The notes beneath the pieces are model-generated. The model saw only the letters and a program-made list of their open reading frames with translations, did not search any database and had not been told where the DNA came from. Source: Chryseobacterium vaccae (GTDB lineage: Bacteria; Bacteroidota; Bacteroidia; Flavobacteriales; Weeksellaceae). From it: DNA of 64,000 nt. The stretch is from assembly GCF_009602705.1 (NCBI RefSeq), contig NZ_VSWH01000001.1, forward strand, positions 3,038,001 through 3,102,000, given 5' to 3'. Both the position numbers and the translations under genes were made by a program. Positions 46,956-56,361 of this stretch are shown here, one piece after another. The number at the start of each line of letters is the position of its first letter. Within the stretch, counting starts at the first letter, position 1.

Positions 46956-49109
46956 TTATTGTTGCTGATTACCCAGCTTGTTCCAGATCTCGATTCTGTA
47001 ATCTTTGATATCTGCATTATCCTGAAGGCTCTTCATCCAAGCCTGTCCGAACATACCAGAGTTTCTCTGAGTAATAGATTCTGTGAACTGCTTAAGATCT
47101 CCAGGTTGTTTGTTTACTGTTTCCGACTTTTTGATCAGTACATAAACTCCCGTTCCTCCCTCAATAGGGTTAGAAAGTTTTCCTTTCGCCACTCCAAATG
47201 CAGCACCTGCTACTTTAGGCTCCATAGCACCTGCTACAGAAGGGTTAAGCATATTTACCTGAGCAGATTGTTTTGCAGATGCAAATAATTTAGCGATCTG
47301 ATCTAAGTTAGAAGCTTTAGCTCCTGCAATTTTATCAGAGATTTGCTTTGCAGCCAGTTTATTTTTAACAATCATTTCGATCTGATCTCTTACTGATTCA
47401 GGATCTGCAAGACCTGCTTCCTGTTTTCCGTTAAGATATACTACGATCTTATCTCCTGTTCCTTCAACAGTAAAGAATTCTGTATCTCCTTTAGCTCTTT
47501 TCTTATCAAAAGCCCAACCCAGGATCTCACCATCTTTATCAGTACCAAGTCCCTGAAGCTGACCGTCAAATCTTTTAGCCGTCTTAGGATTAGAGAACTG
47601 GTAATTTCCTTTTTTCGCAATGTTCACGAAATCGTTGAAAGATTTCCCTTGTACCTGCTGAATGAATTTTCTTGCTTTCTTGTCAGATTCTGCTTCTGTA
47701 GCATCTGAAGGCTTCACCTCTTTTACAAGGTTAGCCACTTTATAGCTCATGGCACCAGATTTTTTATCTTCAACATTGATGATATGGTAACCAAACTGAG
47801 TTTCTACTACTCCTGTAGCTCCTTTAGGGTTCTCTGCTAAGAATTTAAGGAATTCCGGAACGAAAGGAGTTTCTGGTGTAGTCCATCCTAAACTTCCTCC
47901 CTGTGCTGCAGAGCTAGGGTCATTAGAAAGCTTGATAAAGTCTGTGAATTTACCCGGATTTGCTTTTACAATAGCTCCGATAGAGTCTGCTAATTTTTTA
48001 GCCTGTTCTTTAGATCTTGTAACACCTTCCCCTGCAGGGCTTCCTTTGAAAGCAATAAGGATATGTCTTGATAAGGTAGAATCTGAAGTCTTTTTATCTA
48101 AAAGCTTAGAAACCACATAAAAGTTCTGCTCTTTGTAAGGTCCGAAAACCTGTCCGATAGCAGCTGTAGGAATCTGCGCCTGAATAGTCTGAGGCAGCTG
48201 GTTAGGCTTCATATACTGAGCATTGAAAGGCATATCAGAATTAGCCATTACAAACATCGAATCATTTTTCGTGTTCTGGAAATTCTCCGTTCCTCCACTC
48301 GCATCTGTTCCTCCTGAATACAATTTTGTAATTTCTTTCTGAGCGGCTGCATCATCTGCTGCACTAGGCTGAGAAGGGAAATATACAATCCCCAGGTTTC
48401 TGCTTGGTTCAGCTTTGAACATTACAGGGTGCTGATTGATATAGTTTGCAAGATCCTGTGTAGAAACATTGATCTTTGTTTTCTGAAGGTAAGTAGCATA
48501 ATCGATCTTTACAAAATCAATATCAGCAAGCTGGTCTCTCTGCTTCATCAGCTCTTCAGCTTCTTTCTTTCCTGTAGTGATCCCTCCTGAAATATTGGCA
48601 AACACCTGTCTCGCCATCAATCTGTACTCGATTGTTTTTCTGGTTTTCATCCACTGGTTATATTCCTGTGGATCGGTGCTTTGTAATGTTTCAACCTGTT
48701 TTTTTAATTCTTGTGTTTTAAAATTACCTTTCTCATCAAAGAACTGTTGATTCTGAGCAAACATCTGGTCGTACTGGATCTGATTCCAGAAATAATCATC
48801 TGTCATTTCAAAGCCCAGTTTCTCAAACTGCTGCTTGATGAGTTTAGATTGTACAAGTAACTGCCAAGCCTGCTCTTCAAGTCCGTTTTTTGGACGGCCT
48901 TGCTGATCAGCCTGCTGCTGCAGCACGAAAAGCTGGTCATTGAACTCTTCGCGGGTGATTTTCTCACCGTTTACTTTTCCTAAAACATCAGGATTTTTAC
49001 CAAAAACCTTGTCGATACTGTCCGGGTTCACCAGAAACGCTAAAAGCGCCAATGCAATCACCCCCATTAATAGCCAAGGCTTACTCCTAATCTGTCCTAA
49101 AATTGCCAT
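46956..49109 (-). CDS. PpiD-like periplasmic peptidyl-prolyl isomerase
   Basis: A 717-residue inner-membrane-anchored chaperone. A short cytoplasmic start (MAILGQIRSKPW), one helix (about 13-27) and a SurA_N-type domain with many Gln residues (about 45-330) precede a parvulin-type rotamase domain (about 340-455). Family segments are LSRHILIAFKGSPAGEG, DPSSAAQGGSLGWTTP and VVETQFGYHIINVEDK. It assists folding of outer-membrane proteins. Its length is normal for Bacteroidota PpiD. It is separated from the divergent lon by 262 nt. Confidence 0.94.
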   Translation of the reverse strand: MAILGQIRSKPWLLMGVIALALLAFLVNPDSIDKVFGKNPDVLGKVNGEKITREEFNDQLFVLQQQADQQGRPKNGLEEQAWQLLVQSKLIKQQFEKLGFEMTDDYFWNQIQYDQMFAQNQQFFDEKGNFKTQELKKQVETLQSTDPQEYNQWMKTRKTIEYRLMARQVFANISGGITTGKKEAEELMKQRDQLADIDFVKIDYATYLQKTKINVSTQDLANYINQHPVMFKAEPSRNLGIVYFPSQPSAADDAAAQKEITKLYSGGTDASGGTENFQNTKNDSMFVMANSDMPFNAQYMKPNQLPQTIQAQIPTAAIGQVFGPYKEQNFYVVSKLLDKKTSDSTLSRHILIAFKGSPAGEGVTRSKEQAKKLADSIGAIVKANPGKFTDFIKLSNDPSSAAQGGSLGWTTPETPFVPEFLKFLAENPKGATGVVETQFGYHIINVEDKKSGAMSYKVANLVKEVKPSDATEAESDKKARKFIQQVQGKSFNDFVNIAKKGNYQFSNPKTAKRFDGQLQGLGTDKDGEILGWAFDKKRAKGDTEFFTVEGTGDKIVVYLNGKQEAGLADPESVRDQIEMIVKNKLAAKQISDKIAGAKASNLDQIAKLFASAKQSAQVNMLNPSVAGAMEPKVAGAAFGVAKGKLSNPIEGGTGVYVLIKKSETVNKQPGDLKQFTESITQRNSGMFGQAWMKSLQDNADIKDYRIEIWNKLGNQQQ

Positions 49110-49282
49110 TTTATAAATTATAGTTTTTTATCAGTTTGCGAAAATACACATTTTTAAGAAATTAGAGAAGCGGAACTTCTTTATTTTAATTTTTTTCCAA
49201 CAGAAGGTATCGAAAAAAGGAAATTTTGACCATATTTTTTATCAAAAAACAAATGGCATAAGTATTGTGCATTTTAGAAGAC

Positions 49283-49316
49283 CATAATATGCTTACCATT
49301 TTCAGCGCATATTGTG
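49283..49316. promoter_or_regulatory. Inverted repeat upstream of lon
   Basis: CATAATATGC (49283-49292) and GCATATTGTG (49307-49316) form a 10-bp inverted repeat with one G-T pair around a 14-nt centre, 56 nt before the lon start. It does not match the known CIRCE or HAIR heat-shock operators. It could be an operator or leader structure. Confidence 0.4.
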
Positions 49317-49371
49317 AGTAATCAATTTAATGATTTAAAACGAAGATGACAATTTGTCACCCCAAATAATT

Positions 49372-51777
49372 ATGACGAAATTTGAAGATATGAGTTTAGA
49401 GGAAATGATCAGCGATGGGTTTGATATTGTAGCTGAAGAGATCAATCTTTCAGACTTTTCGGAGACGGATAAGAATTCCGAGCAGAAAGTATTCCCTATT
49501 CTTCCCGTAAGAAATATGGTGATGTTCCCGAACGTGGTAATTCCTATCACAGCCGGAAGAAAAACATCAATACAACTTCTTGAAGAAGCTCAGAAAAACG
49601 GAGATTTCATTGGAATCGTAAGCCAGAAAAATTCAGATCTGGAGCAACCGGACGAGAAAGATATTTATCAAACCGGAACGCTTGCCAAGATCATTAAGAT
49701 CATTAAACTTCCTGAAGGCAATATTACGGCTATTACAAAGGGATTTCACAGATTTAAAATAAAGAAGATAGTAGATACAAGCCCTTATTTTAAGGCTGAG
49801 ATCACGAAACTAAAAGACTCCAGGCCTAAAAACAAGGAGGAATATGAAGCATTGCTGGAAAACATCAAAGATCTGGCCCTGAAAATCATAGAACTGGATC
49901 CGAACATCCCTAACGCAGCTAATTTTGCTATTAAAAATATCAGCAACAATGATGATCTTCTGAATTTCATATGCACCAATGCCAGTTTCTCATCCCTTGA
50001 GAAGCAAAGACTTCTTGAAGAAAAAAATCTGATGGAAAGAGCCAATAAGTGCTACGAAATGATGCATGAGGATTTCAGAAAGCTGGAGCTCAGAAATCAG
50101 ATCCATCAGAAAACCTCTAAAGATCTTGATAAGCAGCAGAGAGAATATTTTCTGAACCAACAGATCAGAACCATCCAGGAAGAGCTTGGAGGCGGCCCTG
50201 AAAGTGATGTAGAAGACCTCATCATTAAAGCCAAAGCCAAAAAATGGAACCACGAGGTGGAAGAACATTTCCAGAAAGAGATCAACAGACTACAACGTCA
50301 GAATCCTAATTCCCCGGACTACAATGTACAAAGAAACTATCTTGATTTCTTTACAGATCTTCCATGGGAAACCTATACAAAAGATGTTTTTGATATTGCA
50401 AAAGCAGAAAGAATATTAGACAAAGCTCACTTCGGACTGGAAGACATCAAGAAAAGAATTCTTGAGCATATGGCTGTTTTAAAATTAAAAAACAATATGA
50501 AGTCTCCTATCCTATTGCTTGTAGGTCCTCCGGGAGTGGGGAAAACTTCTTTAGGAAAATCGGTTGCTGATGCATTAGGAAGAAAATATGTAAGATTATC
50601 TCTGGGTGGGCTTCATGACGAAAGTGAGATCCGCGGTCACAGAAAAACCTATATCGGAGCGATGGCCGGAAGGATTCTTCAATCCATCAAAAAATCGGGC
50701 ACTTCCAATCCGGTGATTGTACTGGATGAAATTGACAAGATTGGGCAGGGGCTTCACGGAGACCCAAGTTCCGCATTGCTGGAAGTCCTTGACCCTGAAC
50801 AAAATAAATCATTCTATGATAACTTCCTGGAAATGGGATATGACCTGTCTAAAGTAATGTTTATTGCTACTGCCAACTCTCTTTCCACCATTCAGACTCC
50901 ACTTTTGGACAGAACGGAAATTATAGAAATTGCAGGATATACCCTGGAGGAAAAGACTGAAATTGCCAAAAGGCACCTCATCAAAAAACAGCAGGAAGAA
51001 AATGGACTTGACGCTAAATCCTTCAAGCTAGGCAATGTTGAGCTGAAACATATTATTGAAGCACACACTTCAGAAAGCGGGGTAAGAACTCTTGAAAAAA
51101 GGATTGCTTCTATTGCCAGATGGACAGCCCTTCAGACAGCTCTGGCAAAGGAATATGATCCGAAAATTTCAGTAGAAAAAGTAGATGAAATCCTTGGTGT
51201 CCCAAGACCAAAAAGCTTATCTGAAATCACGGGAGTTCCCGGTGTTGTAACAGGGCTTGCCTGGACCAGCGTAGGTGGAGATATCCTTTATATTGAAAGT
51301 ATTCTAAGTAACGGAAAAGGAGCATTAACGATGACCGGAAACCTGGGAACCGTTATGAAAGAATCTGCAACGATTGCTTTAGAATATATCAAAGCCAAAC
51401 ATGATGAATTAGGCATTCCACAGGAAGATCTGGACAAGAAAAATATTCACGTCCATGTTCCGGAAGGAGCTACTCCAAAAGACGGCCCTTCTGCCGGAAT
51501 CACAATGCTGACCTCAATGGTTTCTTCATTTAAAAACAAAAAAGTAAAACCTCATCTTGCAATGACTGGTGAAATTACTTTAAGAGGAAAAGTTCTTCCG
51601 GTAGGCGGAATCAAGGAGAAACTTCTTGCGGCAACCAGAGCAGGAATCAAGGATGTTATTCTTTGTGAAGCCAACAGAAAAGATGTGGAAGAAATCAAAA
51701 AGGATTATCTGAAAAACCTTACTGTACATTATGTAAACAGAATGGAGGAAGTCATTGATATTGCGATCGAAAATTAA
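49372..51777 (+). CDS. lon: ATP-dependent Lon protease
   Basis: An 801-residue LonA protease that degrades damaged and regulatory proteins. It has the N-terminal LON substrate domain (about 45-240), the AAA+ module with Walker [10 protein letters not shown] (K391) and Walker [11 protein letters not shown], and the C-terminal peptidase with the dyad S707 (DGPSAGIT) and K750 ([10 protein letters not shown]). The start is ATG at 49372 (MTKFEDMSL), as the upstream frame opens only with TTG. It is divergent from the PpiD-like gene, and both serve protein quality control. Confidence 0.97.
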   Translation: MTKFEDMSLEEMISDGFDIVAEEINLSDFSETDKNSEQKVFPILPVRNMVMFPNVVIPITAGRKTSIQLLEEAQKNGDFIGIVSQKNSDLEQPDEKDIYQTGTLAKIIKIIKLPEGNITAITKGFHRFKIKKIVDTSPYFKAEITKLKDSRPKNKEEYEALLENIKDLALKIIELDPNIPNAANFAIKNISNNDDLLNFICTNASFSSLEKQRLLEEKNLMERANKCYEMMHEDFRKLELRNQIHQKTSKDLDKQQREYFLNQQIRTIQEELGGGPESDVEDLIIKAKAKKWNHEVEEHFQKEINRLQRQNPNSPDYNVQRNYLDFFTDLPWETYTKDVFDIAKAERILDKAHFGLEDIKKRILEHMAVLKLKNNMKSPILLLVGPPGVGKTSLGKSVADALGRKYVRLSLGGLHDESEIRGHRKTYIGAMAGRILQSIKKSGTSNPVIVLDEIDKIGQGLHGDPSSALLEVLDPEQNKSFYDNFLEMGYDLSKVMFIATANSLSTIQTPLLDRTEIIEIAGYTLEEKTEIAKRHLIKKQQEENGLDAKSFKLGNVELKHIIEAHTSESGVRTLEKRIASIARWTALQTALAKEYDPKISVEKVDEILGVPRPKSLSEITGVPGVVTGLAWTSVGGDILYIESILSNGKGALTMTGNLGTVMKESATIALEYIKAKHDELGIPQEDLDKKNIHVHVPEGATPKDGPSAGITMLTSMVSSFKNKKVKPHLAMTGEITLRGKVLPVGGIKEKLLAATRAGIKDVILCEANRKDVEEIKKDYLKNLTVHYVNRMEEVIDIAIEN

Positions 51778-51803
51778 TTTATAACATATCAACTCTCAAT
51801 AAG

Positions 51804-51841
51804 GAAACGTGTCTCATATTTTTGGGATGCGTTTTTTTATT
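51804..51841 (+). terminator. Terminator after lon
   Basis: AAACGTGTCTCA / TGGGATGCGTTT pairs over 12 bp with three G-T pairs and is followed by TTTTTT. Confidence 0.7.
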
Positions 51842-52000
51842 GTAAACATTCATTTCATTATTCTTAAAACCTACCAAAATAAAGGTACCACACGACCAGT
51901 CTTTTATATTTCACTTTAGAAAAGAAATATGTTAATTAAACTAAAATGAACTTTCAATTCGACAGGTTTTCTTATTTTTATCCTACAGATTTGAAAAATT

Positions 52001-53113
52001 ATGAACTTTCTCAGACTTCCATTCCTCGTCAATCTCACGCTTGTTGTTATTTCCATCATCGGACTTGGCTATCTGCTTGCACTGGGACAAAGCATTTTAG
52101 CACCCTTCTTTCTGGCTTTTTTAATGGCCATGCTCTTTCTTCCGGCTGCTACTTTTATGGAGAGAAGATTAAGGTTTCCAAGATCTGTATCCACTATGAC
52201 CTCAGTATTTATCATGCTGGCGATTTTATCGGGGCTTATTTATTTTTTCGGATCACAGCTTTCTGATTTCAGTAAAGATATTCCTCATCTCAGGGATCAG
52301 GTAACTACAGTGTTCAGCAGCCTGCAGCACTGGGTTTCTAAAACATTTAACGTAAAAGTTGATGAACAGCTGGATTACATTAATCAGGGGTTGAATAAAC
52401 TGCTTTCTTCTTCGGGTGTGATTCTCGGCTTTACTTTCGGAATATTTTCTTCCGGATTCGGGTTCATTGTATTCTTTACCCTGTTTTTCATCTTTATCTT
52501 AAATTACAGAAGGATTCTGAATAATTTTATTGTGACTGTGTTTAATGAGAAACATAAATCCAGCGTACAGGAGGTTGTCACTGAGATCCGTGTAATGACG
52601 AAAAAATATATTTTCGGACTCTGTCTGCAGGTTTTAATTGTTTCAATACTCACTTCTATTGTTCTTACTGTTTTAGGGGTAAAATATGCCGTTCTTCTGG
52701 CTGTACTGACAGGTTTATTGAATGTAATCCCCTATCTGGGCATTTGTATATCATTATTAATCTCTTGCTTTATTGCTTTTGCAACCGGCACACCTTCTAC
52801 ATGCATTTATGTCGCCATTGGATATATTGCCGTGCATATTGTTGACGGAAATATTGTTTTACCTTTCGTAGTAGGCTCTAAAGTAAAGATCAACGCTTTA
52901 TTTTCTTTCATCGGAATTATTTTGGGCGAACACCTTTGGGGGATTGCAGGAATGTTCCTGTGTATCCCGGCTATCGCGATCATTAAAATTATTTTTGAAA
53001 GAGTGGAAGGGCTGAAGCCTTGGGGAAAATTGCTTGGAGAGGAAGAAAAGCCCAATAAAAAGAAAAAGAGCTACAAAATCTCCAAGAATATTACGTTGAA
53101 GGAAATGGACTGA
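52001..53113 (+). CDS. AI-2E/PerM-family membrane transporter
   Basis: A 370-residue membrane protein with about eight helices and the conserved motif region of the family (NVIPYLGICISLLIS, VVGSKVKINALFSFIGIILG and GIAGMFLCIPAIAII). Members have been proposed to export AI-2 or to act as antiporters. Which solute is used here is not shown. It starts at MNFLRLPFLV and ends in a charged Lys-rich tail. It stands alone, followed by heptad repeats. Confidence 0.9.
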   Translation: MNFLRLPFLVNLTLVVISIIGLGYLLALGQSILAPFFLAFLMAMLFLPAATFMERRLRFPRSVSTMTSVFIMLAILSGLIYFFGSQLSDFSKDIPHLRDQVTTVFSSLQHWVSKTFNVKVDEQLDYINQGLNKLLSSSGVILGFTFGIFSSGFGFIVFFTLFFIFILNYRRILNNFIVTVFNEKHKSSVQEVVTEIRVMTKKYIFGLCLQVLIVSILTSIVLTVLGVKYAVLLAVLTGLLNVIPYLGICISLLISCFIAFATGTPSTCIYVAIGYIAVHIVDGNIVLPFVVGSKVKINALFSFIGIILGEHLWGIAGMFLCIPAIAIIKIIFERVEGLKPWGKLLGEEEKPNKKKKSYKISKNITLKEMD

Positions 53114-53160
53114 TGGATGGGCAATGAGTAATGGGTAATTGGCGATGGGTGATGAGCAAT
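53112..53160 (+). repeat. Degenerate heptanucleotide tandem repeat
   Basis: Seven consecutive 7-nt units: GATGGAT, GGGCAAT, GAGTAAT, GGGTAAT, TGGCGAT, GGGTGAT, GAGCAAT. The consensus is near GRGYRAT. The tract begins within the stop codon of the transporter gene and lies upstream of doxX. The same unit type occurs at 4964-5035. Confidence 0.75.
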
Positions 53161-53256
53161 ACTTTCTTCAATTCAGAATTTTGAAGACCGAACTTTAATT
53201 TTACACGAACAATGTGTTTTTATTCATAAATTAATAAAAATATGATGTTTTTATTT

Positions 53257-53264
53257 TACATTTG
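53257..53264 (+). promoter_or_regulatory. -7 promoter element of the DoxX gene
   Basis: TACATTTG matches TAnnTTTG, with the start codon 17 nt beyond it. No TTG at -33 is obvious. Confidence 0.5.
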
Positions 53265-53281
53265 ATATAAAATCATCAATC

Positions 53282-53659
53282 ATGAAAATCGTAAAGTTTA
53301 TTATTTGCCTGTTGTTCGGTCTTATGTTTATTAATGCAGGGTTGAACAAGTTTTTTCAATATTCACCCATGCCTAAAATGACTGACGAACAGTTGAAAAT
53401 TTACGCTGCATTCAATGAAATCGGCTGGCTGTTTCCATTAGTAGGTATTGTAGAGATCATTGGCGGTATATTATTCATCTTCCCCAAAACCAGAGCATTG
53501 GGTGCTATTGTAATTCTCCCTGTAATGGTTGGAATTGTTCTGCAAAATGTATACAGAGATCCAAGCCAGGTAGGTATCATCATGGCTGTTGTTCTTTCTC
53601 TAATCAATATCTGGATGATTATTGACAATAAAGAGAAGTATAAAAACTTAGTTAGTTAG
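53282..53659 (+). CDS. DoxX-family membrane protein
   Basis: A 125-residue membrane protein with four helices (about 4-22, 44-64, 70-89, 96-117) and the DoxX-type FINAGLNKFFQY near the start and GIVEIIGGILFIFPKTR in the second helix. DoxX proteins are loosely tied to redox processes and respiration. No firm role can be given. It is flanked on both sides by 7-nt-period repeats. Confidence 0.85.
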   Translation: MKIVKFIICLLFGLMFINAGLNKFFQYSPMPKMTDEQLKIYAAFNEIGWLFPLVGIVEIIGGILFIFPKTRALGAIVILPVMVGIVLQNVYRDPSQVGIIMAVVLSLINIWMIIDNKEKYKNLVS

Positions 53660-53688
53660 CAGGTACCAGACTACAACAACGCAGCTTA

Positions 53689-53724
53689 ATACCTGCAACC
53701 TATCTTCTACTTCCTATCACCTAT
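53689..53724 (-). repeat. Second heptad-periodic tract downstream of DoxX
   Basis: Read on the minus strand the units are AGGTGAT, AGGAAGT, AGAAGAT, AGGTTGC, AGGTATT, giving a period of seven with consensus near AGRWRRT. A 7-bp inverted repeat GCAGGTA / TACCTGC also brackets 53659-53696. Confidence 0.55.
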
Positions 53725-53725
53725 T

Positions 53726-55084
53726 TCAAATAAATGCACTGAATCCCGTGATTGATCTTCCCACGATCAGGGAATTGATCTCTTTTGTTCCTTCATAAGA
53801 GTAGATGGCTTCTGCATCTGCCACAAACCGTGCGACATCATATTCCAGTAAAATACCGTTCCCTCCCATTACCTCTCTTGCTCTGGAAACAATATCCCGG
53901 GTTCTTAGCGTACAGAAAACTTTGGCCAGTGAAGCATGCTCATCTTTTAATATGCCTTCATCCTGCATTTCGGAAAGTCTGAAAACCATAGTCTGCATTG
54001 CGGTAAGATTAGAAAGCATCTCCACCAGGTGCCCCTGAATCATTTGAAATGAGGCTATAGGTTTTCCGAACTGCTCTCTTTTCCGCGTATAATCCAATGC
54101 GCTTTCATAGGCTCCTCTTGCACATCCGGTAGCCATCCATGCAACTCCGGCTCTGGTCATCCGCAGAACCTTTCCGGTATCTTTGAATGAATCTGCATGC
54201 TGCAGCCGGTTTTCTTCAGTAACCAGACAGTCTTTCAGCGTAATCAGTCCATTTTGGACGATTCTCAGAGCCATTTTTCCTTTGATTTTCTCAACGGAAT
54301 ATCCGGGATTATCTTTTTCAACAATAAAGCCTTTCACTTCACCGCTATCCAGATCTCTGGCCCAGATAATGATTACATCGGCGAATGTGGCATTTCCGAT
54401 CCATTTTTTCTGGCCGTTAAGAATCCAGCCTTCGGGTGTTTTTTTACAGGTTACCGTCAATCCGCCGGCAGCTCCGGATCCTACTTCAGGTTCTGTAAGA
54501 CCAAAAGCACCGATCTTCTCAAACTTCTGCATCTGTGGCAGCCATTTCTGTTTCTGTTCTTCTGATCCGCAAATATAAATAGAACCCATTGCCAGACCGG
54601 ACTGCACTCCAAAGAAGGTAGCTATGGAGGCATCTATCCTAGCCATTTCCATCGCAATAACCCCTTCCATCAGAAATGGCATTCCCGGACAGCCGTATCC
54701 TTCATAAGTTACTCCGCAAATGTTAAGCTTCTGAAATTTCGGGATCAATTCGAAAGGAAATTCGTCTCTGAGCCAGTAATGGTTGACCAGAGGTTTTACT
54801 TCTTTTTCCATGAATGTTCTTACTTTAAGCTGGATTTCCCGTTGTTCCGGTGTCAGGGTATGATAAATATCGTAAAAATCACCATCTATGGGCGGAAGCT
54901 CTTTCTTTTTTTTATCCGGGTCCAGCATTTTCATTAATCCGTGCAGCTGTTTATCATCCAGCTTAGAGAAATTATGCATCAGTTTCGGAAGATCTACTTT
55001 TTGAGAAATAGAGCCCAATTGTTCAAAATCTATGGATCTGAATAATTCTATTACATTTCTGATTTTGGAAAAAGTATTTGACAT
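53726..55084 (-). CDS. Acyl-CoA dehydrogenase (glutaryl-CoA dehydrogenase-like)
   Basis: A 452-residue FAD-dependent acyl-CoA dehydrogenase. N-terminal helical domain (about 70-180), the middle beta domain with FGLTEPEVGSGAAGG and WILNGQKKWIGNATFAD, and the C-terminal helical domain with VMGGNGILLEYDVAR. The catalytic base Glu lies in YSYEGTKEINSLIVGRSITG. The resemblance is strongest to short-branched, peroxisomal ACOX4 and glutaryl-CoA types. The N-terminal 60 residues form a helical extension. I start it at MSNTFSKI (55084). Substrate chain is not decided by sequence. Confidence 0.9.
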   Translation of the reverse strand: MSNTFSKIRNVIELFRSIDFEQLGSISQKVDLPKLMHNFSKLDDKQLHGLMKMLDPDKKKKELPPIDGDFYDIYHTLTPEQREIQLKVRTFMEKEVKPLVNHYWLRDEFPFELIPKFQKLNICGVTYEGYGCPGMPFLMEGVIAMEMARIDASIATFFGVQSGLAMGSIYICGSEEQKQKWLPQMQKFEKIGAFGLTEPEVGSGAAGGLTVTCKKTPEGWILNGQKKWIGNATFADVIIIWARDLDSGEVKGFIVEKDNPGYSVEKIKGKMALRIVQNGLITLKDCLVTEENRLQHADSFKDTGKVLRMTRAGVAWMATGCARGAYESALDYTRKREQFGKPIASFQMIQGHLVEMLSNLTAMQTMVFRLSEMQDEGILKDEHASLAKVFCTLRTRDIVSRAREVMGGNGILLEYDVARFVADAEAIYSYEGTKEINSLIVGRSITGFSAFI

Positions 55085-55291
55085 AGTAATGATTTGTGGG
55101 ATTGATTTGTAAAAGATAAGCAAAAATTACTCCGAAAACAAAGCCAACCGTTCATAAATATTTTACAAAACACTCATTTACAATCCATTAAAACAGAATT
55201 TCTCTTTACAAGTTTTTTACGCTGGATTTTCAAAGGTTACAAAAGATCCTGTCTGAACTTTGGGATACACAAAACCTTAAATATCAACGCT

Positions 55292-56206
55292 ATGAAAACG
55301 ACGTACCTTAAACTATCACTATCTGCTGTTCTTTTATTAGGAACTTTTTCATGTAAAAAAGGAGAAGCTTCCGCCTCTGAAATAAAAGCATACGAAACGA
55401 CAGATTCTGCTGCAGTACCTATCACAGACAGTATATCTTCTGCCGCTTCCACCCATGTAAAGGATAAGCAGTTCATTAAAACTGCAGATGTAAATATGGA
55501 AGTAAAAGATGTTTATGAAGCAACGGTTTCCATTGAAAAATCAGTTCAGGAACTGGGAGGTTTCGTGACCCACAGCAATCTTACCAGCAATGTAGTTTCT
55601 GAAAACACCTACAATACTTCCGGAGAAGAAGCAATGCTTATAAAAAAATACCAGACAGAAAATACGATGCAGGTTCGTGTTCCGGCTGAAAAGCTTGGTG
55701 AATTTTTAGCGTTGGTTAATGATAAAAAATTATTTCTTAATTCAAGAATCATTCATGCGGAAGATGTGACCTTCGATATCAAATATGCTGAAATGGAAGG
55801 TACAAGAATCAAAAAGACAGGCGATAACATCAGTAAACTCAAAGCGACAAAAGATAAAGTAGAGCTGGATGATCAGAATATGTCGGAGGGAAATCTTCAG
55901 AAGCTGGCCAATATGAACACCGGAAACGATCTTCAATACAGCACCATTGACCTCTACATTAAAGAGCCCCAACTGCGCATTGCTGAGATTGCCGTTACCA
56001 ATATAACCAATATTGATAATAAGTATAAATTCAATTTTATATATGATGCAAAAAATGCTTTTGTAGAAGGCTTTTATCTGATTCAGAAGATTACAGTGGG
56101 TCTTATTACTGCCTGGCCGTTTGTCTTGATCATAGCTGCCGTGATTTATTTTTTAAGAAAAAGAAAAACAATAAAACCTGAACAGCCAAAAATTTCAGAA
56201 TCCTAA
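55292..56206 (+). CDS. DUF4349 lipoprotein
   Basis: A 304-residue lipoprotein with a lipobox (LLGTFSCKK, Cys about 22), a DUF4349 domain (about 68-290) and a C-terminal membrane helix (about 265-286) followed by a basic tail. The domain part shows FIKTADVNMEVKDVYEAT, GGFVTHSN and TMQVRVPAEKLGEF. The protein is thus anchored at both ends. Function unknown. Confidence 0.88.
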   Translation: MKTTYLKLSLSAVLLLGTFSCKKGEASASEIKAYETTDSAAVPITDSISSAASTHVKDKQFIKTADVNMEVKDVYEATVSIEKSVQELGGFVTHSNLTSNVVSENTYNTSGEEAMLIKKYQTENTMQVRVPAEKLGEFLALVNDKKLFLNSRIIHAEDVTFDIKYAEMEGTRIKKTGDNISKLKATKDKVELDDQNMSEGNLQKLANMNTGNDLQYSTIDLYIKEPQLRIAEIAVTNITNIDNKYKFNFIYDAKNAFVEGFYLIQKITVGLITAWPFVLIIAAVIYFLRKRKTIKPEQPKISES

Positions 56207-56252
56207 AAACTACCCTAACCAATTGGTTATCATCATAATTTTAGATTTTACA

Positions 56253-56286
56253 GACCTCCTTTTTTAAGGAGGTTTTATTTTTTTTC
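56253..56286 (+). terminator. Terminator after the DUF4349 gene
   Basis: AGACCTCC / GGAGGTTT stem with an 8-nt T/A loop is followed by a T tract. Confidence 0.75.
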
Positions 56287-56361
56287 AAAAAAAACTGTAA
56301 CGACTTTCCAAGTACTATTACCTACTGTTTAAAAGAACAGAAAATCAAAAAAAATAATATC

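Noticed and set aside
46887..47288. 133-residue plus-strand frame opposite the PpiD-like gene end
   Set aside because: Covers a terminator and the end of a clear gene on the other strand.
51946..52266. Alternative frame overlapping the start of the PerM-like gene
   Set aside because: The AI-2E/PerM frame has consistent membrane helices and family motifs; the alternative does not.
53112..53160. CRISPR-like array
   Set aside because: Units are only 7 nt, contiguous and degenerate, with no spacers and no cas genes nearby.
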